Part shown: one piece after another, positions 9,367-17,139 of the stretch | Numbering within the stretch: the stretch's first letter is position 1 | Layout of the letters: every line of letters begins with the position of its first letter | Assembly: GCF_016918855.1 (NCBI RefSeq) | Contig: NZ_JADKYB010000006.1 | Span: forward strand, 1 to 64,000 | Source: Actinacidiphila acididurans | GTDB lineage: Bacteria; Actinomycetota; Actinomycetes; Streptomycetales; Streptomycetaceae | Length of the DNA: 64,000 nucleotides | Direction of reading: 5' to 3' | Notes under the pieces: model-generated | Told to the model about the DNA's origin: nothing | Databases searched by the model: none | Seen by the model: the letters and a program-made list of their open reading frames with translations, nothing else | Position numbers and translations under genes: made by a program

Positions 9367-9875
9367 GTTCACAGAGTTCGCGGCCTTCCGCCGGCACGGG
9401 GTACTCCCCCTTCGAGCAGGAATTGGTGAACGCCATGAACGACTTCGCAAGCGGCTCCGACGCGCCGCACTTCGACACGGCCGCCATCGCGCGCGGGGCC
9501 CGCCGCAAGCGGGCCACGGCCGTCGCGGGCATCGCCGCCGCCCTCGTCGTGGTGGGCGGAGGCACCGCGCTGGCCGCCGGGGCCGTCGGCGGTTCGCACG
9601 CCGCGCGTCCGGCCGCCGCGGCCACCTCCACCGCCGGCGCCGACGGCACCACCGTGCTGTACGGCTCCAGCAACGGAAAGACCGTCACCCTCCCGCTGGC
9701 CGGCGTGAGCTCGACCGGGGCCAGGGCGGCGCTCGTCAAGCTCCGGCTCACCCCCGACTTCTCGCGGACCCCGGTGGCCGGCTGCAAGCAGGCCACGGTC
9801 GTCGCAGTCTCGCCGCATGCCCCGACGGTCGTCCACGCGGGTGACACGGTCCACGTGACCGTCTGCGCCGGCTGA
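9363..9875 (+). CDS. Single-pass membrane protein with C-terminal PASTA-like domain, sigma-factor partner
   Basis: The 170 residues divide into a soluble N-terminus (FEQELVNAMNDFA), a basic ARRKRATAV stop-transfer border, one membrane segment at about residues 52-75, a short Ala/Thr linker, and ~65 external residues. The external part aligns by eye with a PASTA domain: VTLPLAGVSSTGARAALVKL matches the usual VPnVvGmsxxeArxxL pattern, and VVAVSPHAPTVVHAGDTVHV matches the SPxaGxxVxxGxxVxx end. Two cysteines (VAGCKQ and TVCAG) could form a disulfide. ATGA coupling to a SigE-family sigma factor suggests an anti-sigma or sensor role, but no classical zinc-finger anti-sigma motif is present. Confidence 0.75.
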   Translation: MSSQSSRPSAGTGYSPFEQELVNAMNDFASGSDAPHFDTAAIARGARRKRATAVAGIAAALVVVGGGTALAAGAVGGSHAARPAAAATSTAGADGTTVLYGSSNGKTVTLPLAGVSSTGARAALVKLRLTPDFSRTPVAGCKQATVVAVSPHAPTVVHAGDTVHVTVCAG

Positions 9876-9915
9876 CCCCGGCGGAACCGGCCTGACGGAG
9901 CCGGGTCGACAGGAC

Positions 9916-9955
9916 AGAGGGTGGTGGCCCCGTCGGAACCGGGGCCACCACCTCT
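9916..9955. terminator. Strong bidirectional hairpin terminator
   Basis: A perfect 12-bp stem (GGTGGTGGCCCC at 9920-9931, GGGGCCACCACC at 9941-9952) surrounds a 9-base loop. Outer AGA/TCT pairs extend the stem beyond one bulged base. It sits between the convergent PASTA-protein gene and the priming transferase gene and can serve both. Confidence 0.8.
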
Positions 9956-10001
9956 CCGCATTCCACCACGCCTGCGCGCTGGTAGGGCGTGCGGCTGCGA
10001 C

Positions 10002-11786
10002 TCAATAGGCGCCCCGGCCGTCGGCGACGGCCCGGAAGGTGCGGGCGATGACGTCGACGTCGACCGTGAAGGACCAGTTGTCGACGTAACGCAGGTCAAG
10101 GGCGACGGTCTCGTCCCAGGAGAGCTCGCTGCGCCCGCTGACCTGCCAGAGCCCGGTGATCCCGGGTTTGACGGAAAGCCTGCGCAGCTCCACCTCGTCG
10201 TAGTGGGCGACCTCGTCGGCCAGCGGCGGGCGCGGGCCGACCAGGGACATCGTGCCGGCGAGGACATTGAAGAGCTGGGGGAGTTCGTCCAGGGAGGTGC
10301 GCCGCAGGAAGCGGCCGACCGGGGTGACCCGGGGGTCGCGGCGCATCTTGAACATCAGGCCGTCGTTCTCGTTGGCGCCGGTGAGTTCGGCCTTGCGGGC
10401 CTCGGCGTCGGCGACCATGGTGCGGAACTTCCACATGGTGAACGGTGCCGCGTGCCGCCCGTAGCGGGTCTGGCGGTGGAAGACCGGGCCGGGCGAGGTG
10501 AGGCGGACGGCCAGCGCGATCGCGCCGAGGACCGGGGCGAGCAGCAGCAGGCCGAGGGCGGCGCCGGTCCGGTCGAGCGCGCCCTTGAGGGCCAGTTGGG
10601 CGCCGCGCCGGATCGGCGGGGCGATGTGCAGCATGGCGAGGCCGGCCGGGGCGTCGAGCTGGACCCGGCGTACCGCCACGTCGACCAGGCCGGGCAGCAC
10701 CGCGAGCGGGATGCCGGCGTCGTGCAGCGCCCACGACAGGCGGCGAAGGCGCTCGGCGGACAGCCGCGGCCCGGGCGCGAGCAGGACGAGTTCGGCGTCG
10801 GCCTCGCGGACCGCGCCCAGGACGAGGGCGGAGTCGCCGCTGGGCTGGGGCGGGTCGATCGCGCCGAGCCGGGCGACCACGGGTGCCCCGCAGGCCAGCC
10901 GGGCGCCGCCCACCGGGACCACGCCGACCACCACGTACGCGTGCTCGGTACGGGCCGCGAGGTGGCCGACCACGTGGTCGGCGGTGGCCGGTTCGCCGAT
11001 GACCAGTACCCGGCGCACGGCCTGGGCCGAGCGGCGGTCGGCGATCAGGTGCCGGTGGGTGACCGCGCGGCCGGCCGCGGTGAGCACCGGCGCGGCGGTC
11101 ACCCCGAGCAGCGCCCGCGAGGGCTCGACGATCTCCCCGAAGGCTGTCCGCAGCACGGCCAGCACCCCGAGCAGCACCAGCCAGTCGGCGAGCACCGCGA
11201 GCACCCCGCGGTTCTCGCCGAGCACATCGGCCGCGTACCGGCGGCGGACCGCGCGGATGGACAGCCAGGCAGCCGCCGTGACCACCGCGCAGGCCAGCGG
11301 GTGGGGCTGGCGGAAGTGCCGCAGCACCAGCAGCACCGGCAGCGCGATGCCCGCGGCGTCGATCAGCAGCGCCAGCGGCAGGTACCAGGCGGCCTTGTCG
11401 CCGTAGGTGCTGTGCACCCGGTGCAGGCCGTGTTTGCCGCGCACCCTGCGGTAGGCGCGGCGCAGCGGCGGCCCGGGCACCCCACGAGCATGCCCCGGCG
11501 TGCCAAGGGCACCGGTGTCACCCGGTGCCCTGGAGCCGGTGGCGTGCGGGGTCCGGCCCCGCTGCCTCGATGTCGGATTGTCCGTGTCGCGTGTGCCGGT
11601 GGCAGGTGTCCCCGCGCCGGCTGTCACCGCGTCAGGTGGTGTCCCGGTGACGTGCGTCCCGCTGCCGGGTGTGCCAGTGGCCGGTCCGTCGCCGCCCGGT
11701 GCGGTCCGCTGGACCGTCCCGGACCCGGCCGGTTCGTCCGGCCCCGATCTGACCGGTATTGCCGGATCTTCCTCGATACGCCGCAT
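10002..11786 (-). CDS. Exopolysaccharide priming sugar phosphotransferase (WcaJ/RfbP-like)
   Basis: This 594-residue membrane enzyme is predicted to load the first sugar-1-phosphate onto undecaprenyl phosphate. After a ~110-residue Thr/Gly/Pro-rich cytoplasmic leader come several membrane segments (from about WYLPLALLIDAAGIALPVLLV) and a CoA-binding-like middle domain (VLVIGEPATADHVVGHL). The C-terminal PF02397 catalytic domain has SPGPVFHRQTRYGRH, FTMWKFRTM, RRTSLDELPQLFNVLAGTMS, LVGPRPPL, VKPGITGLWQVSGRSELSW and DLRYVDNWS. I chose the ATG at 11786 (MRRIEEDPAIP), preceded by GGGGGG. An open frame runs further upstream, so a longer form cannot be excluded. It defines the polysaccharide cluster boundary. 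Confidence 0.9.
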   Translation of the reverse strand: MRRIEEDPAIPVRSGPDEPAGSGTVQRTAPGGDGPATGTPGSGTHVTGTPPDAVTAGAGTPATGTRDTDNPTSRQRGRTPHATGSRAPGDTGALGTPGHARGVPGPPLRRAYRRVRGKHGLHRVHSTYGDKAAWYLPLALLIDAAGIALPVLLVLRHFRQPHPLACAVVTAAAWLSIRAVRRRYAADVLGENRGVLAVLADWLVLLGVLAVLRTAFGEIVEPSRALLGVTAAPVLTAAGRAVTHRHLIADRRSAQAVRRVLVIGEPATADHVVGHLAARTEHAYVVVGVVPVGGARLACGAPVVARLGAIDPPQPSGDSALVLGAVREADAELVLLAPGPRLSAERLRRLSWALHDAGIPLAVLPGLVDVAVRRVQLDAPAGLAMLHIAPPIRRGAQLALKGALDRTGAALGLLLLAPVLGAIALAVRLTSPGPVFHRQTRYGRHAAPFTMWKFRTMVADAEARKAELTGANENDGLMFKMRRDPRVTPVGRFLRRTSLDELPQLFNVLAGTMSLVGPRPPLADEVAHYDEVELRRLSVKPGITGLWQVSGRSELSWDETVALDLRYVDNWSFTVDVDVIARTFRAVADGRGAY

Positions 11787-12007
11787 GGACCCCCCAGGCG
11801 CATAGCTCCGACTGGTGCCGCCGCACTTCCCCAAGAGCGGCGACTCCGTAACAAATGGGAAGGCTAGGTCATCATTGGGCATCCGCGCTGCGGATTGCAC
11901 AGATTCGGGCTGATGTGATGAGTTGATCAACATACTGAATGCGGTGTTCCGGCCACCGACCGTAAGGAGTGCGGGGCAATGGGCGGCGCCCTTTACAGTG
12001 GTCTCTC

Positions 12008-13030
12008 GTGTCCACCGTCCCACTGCCCGACGACCTTCGGGCGGCGCTCGATGAGCAACTCGACGCCACTGCGCCCGGCCAGGCGTCCGCCCAGGTCGGG
12101 CGGCTGATCGAGCAGTACCGGGGAGCCACGCAGACCGCCGCGCCCGTGCTGCGGGACGCCGACGCCGCCGCCGCTTATGCCGCCTACCGCATGCCCGCGA
12201 CCTATGCGGCGGTGCGGTCCGCCCTCGGCGCGTTCCGGCTGCGGGCCGGCGACTGGGCTCCGCGCACCCATCTGGATCTCGGCGGCGGGACCGGCGCCGC
12301 GACCTGGGCGGTGGCCGACGCCTGGCCGGACGAAGGGCACGAGAGCACCGTCCTGGACTGGTCAGCGGCCGCCCTGGAGCTCGGCCGCGCCCTGGCCGCC
12401 GGCGCCGAGGCCGCCCCGGTGCGCGCCGCGCGCTGGAGCCGCGCGCCCCTGTCCGGCGGCGCGCCGGAACTGCCCGAAACCGATCTGGTCACCGTCTCCT
12501 ACGTGCTCGGCGAACTCACCCCCGCCGACCGCGCCGCGCTCGTCCGGGCGGCGGCCGGCGCGGCCCGCGGCGCCCTGGTGATCGCCGAACCCGGCACCCC
12601 CGAGGGCTACGCCCGGATCATCGAGGCCCGCGATCTGCTGATCGCGGCCGGCCACACCGTCCTCGCGCCCTGCCCGCACGACGCCGCCTGCCCGATGGCC
12701 GGCGGCGACTGGTGCCACTTCGCCGCCCGCGTCCCGCGGACCTCCCTGCACCGCCGGCTCAAGGGCGGCTCGCTGCCGTACGAGGACGAGAAGTTCTCCT
12801 ACGTGGCCGCCGTCCGCCCCGGCGCCCTGCCCGCCCCCGCCGGCCCGGCCGCCGCCCGGGTGGTGCGCCACCCCCAGATCCGCAAGGGCCAGGTGCTGCT
12901 CGAGCTGTGCGCCCCGGAGCCGGGCCTGACCCGCGCCACGGTCACCAAGCGCCAGGGCGCGGCGTACAAGGAGGCGCGCGACGCCGAGTGGGGCGACACC
13001 TGGCCGCCTACAGCCAGCCGTACTTCCTGA
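12008..13030 (+). CDS. Rsm22-family (METTL17-like) methyltransferase-fold ribosome protein
   Basis: The 340-residue protein has an AdoMet-type glycine loop (HLDLGGGTGAATWAV), the Rsm22 central region (VTVSYVLGEL, LVIAEPGTPEGY) and a cysteine cluster PCPHDAACPMAGGDWCHF. A further Cys occurs in LLELCAPEPG; these fit the Fe-S or Zn site known in the family. Relatives act in small ribosomal subunit assembly. The GTG start lacks a ribosome binding site, but TACAGT lies 8 bases upstream (11994-11999), consistent with a leaderless transcript. The 3' end overlaps corA convergently by 23 bases. Confidence 0.88.
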   Translation: MSTVPLPDDLRAALDEQLDATAPGQASAQVGRLIEQYRGATQTAAPVLRDADAAAAYAAYRMPATYAAVRSALGAFRLRAGDWAPRTHLDLGGGTGAATWAVADAWPDEGHESTVLDWSAAALELGRALAAGAEAAPVRAARWSRAPLSGGAPELPETDLVTVSYVLGELTPADRAALVRAAAGAARGALVIAEPGTPEGYARIIEARDLLIAAGHTVLAPCPHDAACPMAGGDWCHFAARVPRTSLHRRLKGGSLPYEDEKFSYVAAVRPGALPAPAGPAAARVVRHPQIRKGQVLLELCAPEPGLTRATVTKRQGAAYKEARDAEWGDTWPPTASRTS

Positions 13031-14174
13031 ACAGCCGGTAGCACAGCCACGACAACGCCGCCGTGACGCCCATCATGATCGGGTAGCCGTACTCCCAGTG
13101 CAGCTCCGGCATGTGGCGGAAGTTCATGCCGTAGAAGCCGGCGATCATCGTGGGGATGGCGAGGATCGCGGCGGCCGCGCTGATCCGGCGCATGTCGACG
13201 TTCTGCTGGACCGTGAGCTGGCTGAGGTTGGCGGACAGCAGGCCGTCCACCAGCTCGCTGTAGGAGACCAGGCGCTCGCGGACGTGCGACAGATGGTCGG
13301 CGACGTCGCGGAAGTAGCGGTTCAGCTCCGGGCCGACCAGTTCGGGCTCCTCCTCGCTGAGCCGCTGGAGCGGCCGGGCCATGGGGTTCACCGCCCGCTT
13401 GAACTCGATCAGCTCCCGCTTGAGCTGGTAGATCCGCTCCGCGTCGTCACCGTGGATGGCCGAGAAGACGTCCGACTCCAGCTCCTCCACGTCGAGTTCG
13501 ACCGCGTCGGCGACGTCCAGGTAGTCGTCCACCACCTGGTCGGCGATCGCGTGCACGACGGCCGCCGGGCCGTGCGCCAGCATCTCCGGCCGCCCCTCCA
13601 GCGCACGCCGCACCCGGGCCAGGCCCGGCGCGCTGCCGTGCCGTACCACCACGACGAAGTCCGCCCCCAGGAAGATCATCAGCTCGCCGGTGTCGACCAC
13701 CTCGCTGGTCGCGGTCAGCTTCTCGTGCTCCACGAACACGATGGTCTTCAGCACCATGAACAGCGTGTCGCCGTACCGCTCCAGCTTGGGCCGCTGATGG
13801 GCCTGCACCGCGTCCTCGACGGCCAGCGGGTGCAGCCCGAACGCCTCGGCGATCTCCTCCAGGTGCTCCGCCTCCGGCTGGTGCAGGCCGATCCAGGCGA
13901 AGCCGCCGCACTGCCGGGCCTGCGCCAGCGCCTCCTGCGGCGGCAGCGACGCCAGCCGGTGGCCCTTATCGTACACCGCGCAGTCCACCACCACATCGGT
14001 GAAGTCCCGGTGCGGCCGCGGGCCCGTGCCCCCGTCGTCGAGGGTGTGCCACTTGCCGCCGCGCCGCCACTGGCGGCCGATGGTGCGGCGGGCGCCGTCC
14101 GTCTCGTCCCGCCTGCGGTGCGGCAGCCTCGCTGCGCGCCGGGTCGGCTCGTCGGTCGTGGGCCGCTTCGTCAT
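13008..14174 (-). CDS. corA: CorA-type Mg2+/Co2+ transporter
   Basis: This 388-residue protein has a long cytoplasmic N-terminal domain and two C-terminal membrane helices. The first ends in the invariant YGMNF ion-selectivity signature (AIPTMIAGFYGMNFRHMPE), and the second lies near the basic C-terminal YRLFRKYGWL. Coiled-coil-rich sequence before the membrane (AERIYQLKRELIEFKRAVNPM, and HVRERLVSYSELVDGLLSANL in part) forms the funnel stalk. The first ~45 residues are Arg-rich and unusual. The ATG at 14174 overlaps the desaturase stop as ATGA, so it is probably co-expressed with that gene. Confidence 0.94.
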   Translation of the reverse strand: MTKRPTTDEPTRRAARLPHRRRDETDGARRTIGRQWRRGGKWHTLDDGGTGPRPHRDFTDVVVDCAVYDKGHRLASLPPQEALAQARQCGGFAWIGLHQPEAEHLEEIAEAFGLHPLAVEDAVQAHQRPKLERYGDTLFMVLKTIVFVEHEKLTATSEVVDTGELMIFLGADFVVVVRHGSAPGLARVRRALEGRPEMLAHGPAAVVHAIADQVVDDYLDVADAVELDVEELESDVFSAIHGDDAERIYQLKRELIEFKRAVNPMARPLQRLSEEEPELVGPELNRYFRDVADHLSHVRERLVSYSELVDGLLSANLSQLTVQQNVDMRRISAAAAILAIPTMIAGFYGMNFRHMPELHWEYGYPIMMGVTAALSWLCYRLFRKYGWL

Positions 14175-15736
14175 CGTGCCTTCTCCAGTACCGCCATCGC
14201 CGCATTGTGCCCGGGGACTCCGCTGACCCCGCCGCCGCGGACCGCGCCCGCGCCGCACAGGAAGACGTTCGCACGGTCCGTCCCGACACCCCAGCGTCCG
14301 GTGGTGCTCGTCACGTCGTCGCCGGCCGCGTACGGCCAGGACAGGTCGCGGTGGAAGATGTGCCCGCCGGGCAGCCCCACCTCGCGCTCCAGGTCCAGCG
14401 GCGACTTCGCCTCCAGGCAGGGCCGCCCGTCGCCGTCCACCGCCAGGCAGTCCGCCAGCGGCTCGGCCAGCACCGCGTCGAGCTGCGCCATGGTGGCGGC
14501 CAGCAGCTCGTCCTTGACGGCGCCCGGGTCGCGCTCGAACAGCCGGGCCGGCGCGTGCAGCCCGAACAGGGTCAGCGTGTGCGTGCCCCGCTCCGCCAGC
14601 TCCGGCGACAGGATCGAGGAGTCGGTCAGGCTGTGGCAGTAGATCTCCGAGGGCGGCGCGTCCGGCACCCGGCCCGCGGCGGCCTGCTCGTACGCCCTCT
14701 GCAACTGCGCGTACGACTCCGCGACGTGGAAGGTGCCGGCGAACGCCTCGCGCGGGTCGGTCGCGGTGTCCCGCAGCCGCGGCAGCCGCCGCAGCAGCAT
14801 GTTGACCTTGAGCTGGGCCCCCTCCGGCCGTTCCGGCAGCGAATCCCCGAGCAGGCCGGCCAGGGCGTACGGCGACGCGTTGACCAGCACGTCCCGCGCG
14901 CCCACGGTCCGGCCGTCGCCGTACGTCACCTCCGCGCGGGTCCCGTCGGTGGCGATCGCGGTGACCTCGGCGCCGGTCACGATCCGCGCGCCGGCCGCGC
15001 GGGCGGCGTCCGCGAGCGCGTCGGTGAGCGCGCCCATGCCGCCCACCGGCACGTCCCAGTCGCCGGTGCCGCCGCCGATCACGTGGTACAGGAAGCAGCG
15101 GTTCTGCCGCAGCGACGGGTCGTGGGCGTGGCTGAACGTGCCGATCAGCGCGTCGGTCAGCGCCACGCCGCGCACCACGTCGTCGTCGAACGCCGCCTCC
15201 ACCGCCGCACCGAGCGGCCGCTCGAACAGCGCCTCCCAGGCCGCGCCGTCGTCCACGATCCGCTCCAGCTCCGCCCGGGTCGGCAGCGGCCCGGTCAGCG
15301 TCGGGAACACCCGCTCGGCGACCCGCCGGGTCATCCCGTAGAACCGCTGCCAGGCCGCGAAGTCCCGGTCCGAGCCGGTCAGCCGCACGAACGCCTCCCG
15401 GGTGCGGCTCTCGTCCCCGGCGTCCACCAGCAGCCCGGTGTCGCCGTGCGGGGTGTACGAGGAGATCCGCCGCCGGCGCACCGCCAACCGCAGCCCCAGA
15501 TCCGTCACGATCTTCCGCGGCAGCAGGCTCACCAGGTACGAGTAGCGGGACAGCCGGGCGTCCACCCCGGCGAAGGCCCGGGCGGACACCGCCGCCCCGC
15601 CGGTGTGCCCGAGCCGTTCCAGCACCAGCACCCGGCGCCCGGCCCCGGCCAGATAGGCGGCGGCGACCAGCCCGTTGTGGCCGCCCCCGACGACCACCAC
15701 GTCGTAGTCGTCGGCGTAATCGTCGTGCGAAGTCAT
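14171..15736 (-). CDS. FAD-dependent phytoene desaturase/PYROXD2-like oxidoreductase
   Basis: The 521-residue protein opens with a dinucleotide-binding motif, YDVVVVGGGHNGLVAAAYLAGAG, and the GHTGGAAVS stretch of the phytoene dehydrogenase superfamily. The C-terminus has NVFLCGAGAVRGGGVSGVPGHNA, the second FAD contact of the family. No carotenoid genes are nearby, so a lipid or retinoid-like oxidoreductase role is as likely as carotenoid desaturation. I use the ATG at 15736; a GTG at 15745 would add three residues. It is coupled to corA by a 4-base overlap. Confidence 0.88.
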   Translation of the reverse strand: MTSHDDYADDYDVVVVGGGHNGLVAAAYLAGAGRRVLVLERLGHTGGAAVSARAFAGVDARLSRYSYLVSLLPRKIVTDLGLRLAVRRRRISSYTPHGDTGLLVDAGDESRTREAFVRLTGSDRDFAAWQRFYGMTRRVAERVFPTLTGPLPTRAELERIVDDGAAWEALFERPLGAAVEAAFDDDVVRGVALTDALIGTFSHAHDPSLRQNRCFLYHVIGGGTGDWDVPVGGMGALTDALADAARAAGARIVTGAEVTAIATDGTRAEVTYGDGRTVGARDVLVNASPYALAGLLGDSLPERPEGAQLKVNMLLRRLPRLRDTATDPREAFAGTFHVAESYAQLQRAYEQAAAGRVPDAPPSEIYCHSLTDSSILSPELAERGTHTLTLFGLHAPARLFERDPGAVKDELLAATMAQLDAVLAEPLADCLAVDGDGRPCLEAKSPLDLEREVGLPGGHIFHRDLSWPYAAGDDVTSTTGRWGVGTDRANVFLCGAGAVRGGGVSGVPGHNAAMAVLEKAR

Positions 15737-15832
15737 GGGCGGCACGATACTTGCGGACCCGGCCCGGGCGGGCCGGGGCCGTGCGGACGGTGAGCCGCGG
15801 GCCCCGGCCCGGGGGGCTTCGGCGCGCGCGGG

Positions 15833-16834
15833 TCAGGCCACCGGTGTCGCCTCCGGGGCGGCCGGGCCGGGGTCACCGGTGGCGCTCGTGGCGATGCCCG
15901 CCACGGTTGCCGGCGGGACGATCGTCGCGGTGCCGGACGCGGCTGACGTTGCCGTGATCGTCGCGCTGATGGACGCGGTTGCCGGGGCGGCCTGGGGGAG
16001 CGGGGCCGGCACGCCGGCGTGGGCCGGGCGGATTTCCAGGGTGCAGCACTTCACGCTGCCGCCCGCCTTGTGCAACTCCGACATGTCGACCGGCACCGGC
16101 TCGAAGCCGCGCTCGCGCAAGGGGGCGCGCAGGCCCCGGGCGGTGTGCGGCAGCAGCACGTGCAGGCCGTCGCTGACCGCGTTGAGGCCGAAGGCGGCCG
16201 CGTCCTCCGCGGCGGCCAGCAGCGCGCCCGGGAACAGCCGGGCCAGCACCGCGCGGGTGCCCGGGGAGAAGGCGCCCGGGTAGTACATGATCTCGTCGCC
16301 GGCCTCGTCCAGCACCGCCAGCGCGGTGTCCAGGTGGTAGAAGCGCGGGTCGATCAGCTCCAGGCCGATCACCGGGCGGCCGAAGAACTCCTGCGCCTCG
16401 GGGTGCGAGGACAGGCTGCTGCGAAAGCCCCGCCCGGCCAGCAGCCAGGAGGAGGTGACCGCGAAGTCCCCCTCCGCCTCGTTGACGTGCGCCGGCTCCC
16501 GCACCTCGGGGAAGCCGTGGCCGCGGAACCACGCCAGGTGGGCCGGCGCCTCCCCGGTCCGCTCCGGATTGGCGAACCGCGCCCCCAGCACCCGGCCGTC
16601 CACCACGGTGGCGCCGTTCGCCGCGAACACCATGTCCGGCAGCCCCGGCACCGGGTCGAGGATCTCCACGGTGTGGCCCAGGGCCCGGTAGCGGTCGCGC
16701 AGGTCCTCCCACTGGAGGAGGGCGAGAGCCGGGTCCACCGGCTCGGTCGGGTCCATCCACGGATTGATCGAGTACGAGACCGTGTAGTGCACGGGTGGAC
16801 ACATCAGGTAGCGGCGCGGGGTGGCGGTGCGCAA
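15833..16834 (-). CDS. ddaH: Dimethylargininase / arginine deiminase-superfamily hydrolase with extra C-terminal tail
   Basis: This 333-residue enzyme is predicted to hydrolyse dimethylarginine, or a related guanidino compound, to citrulline. Family marks are TPRRYLMCPPVHYTVSYSIN, DMVFAANGATVV, NEAEGDF, the catalytic-His motif FYHLDTALAVL and the catalytic-Cys motif GGSVKCCTLEIRP. The start is TTG at 16834: it has GAGGAG six bases upstream, and the conserved TPRRYLMCPP leader begins before the internal ATG at 16804. No in-frame ATG or GTG lies between. After the catalytic Cys region, where relatives normally end, there is an added tail of ~63 residues made almost only of Ala, Thr, Ser, Pro, Val and Ile. 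Confidence 0.87.
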   Translation of the reverse strand: MRTATPRRYLMCPPVHYTVSYSINPWMDPTEPVDPALALLQWEDLRDRYRALGHTVEILDPVPGLPDMVFAANGATVVDGRVLGARFANPERTGEAPAHLAWFRGHGFPEVREPAHVNEAEGDFAVTSSWLLAGRGFRSSLSSHPEAQEFFGRPVIGLELIDPRFYHLDTALAVLDEAGDEIMYYPGAFSPGTRAVLARLFPGALLAAAEDAAAFGLNAVSDGLHVLLPHTARGLRAPLRERGFEPVPVDMSELHKAGGSVKCCTLEIRPAHAGVPAPLPQAAPATASISATITATSAASGTATIVPPATVAGIATSATGDPGPAAPEATPVA

Positions 16835-17139
16835 GGGGGACTCCTCGGGGGTGGCTGAGGCACGGTCCTCGTACGTCGCGCCGCGCGCCCTGTGTGAGGG
16901 ACCCGCGGTACGCCGTACGTGCTCGCCCCCGCGGTCGACGGTCGGCCGGCCGCAGGGGCGTGAAGGAAACGCGAAAGAGAGGCGGAGCGCGAGGTGTTCC
17001 CGACAGAATGTCGGCACATCGTGCCCGGGAAGCATTCCACCCCGCGTGGGTGTTCATTCCGGGCAAGAGGGAGGATGTCCCTCGCCGTCCGCGTACCGTG
17101 TACGTACCGCGACCGGCAGGGGGCGACGGAAGGAGCTCG
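16835..17139. promoter_or_regulatory. Divergent intergenic region with two adjacent dyads
   Basis: This 305-base gap separates ddaH (minus) and the primase/polymerase-like gene (plus). It holds CCGACAgaaTGTCGG at 17000-17014, followed with only a two-base overlap by GGCACatcGTGCC at 17013-17025. Both have 3-base spacers, as for small dimeric repressors. CGTACCGTGTACGTACCG lies closer to the plus-strand gene. No reading frame in the gap looks coding. Confidence 0.45.
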
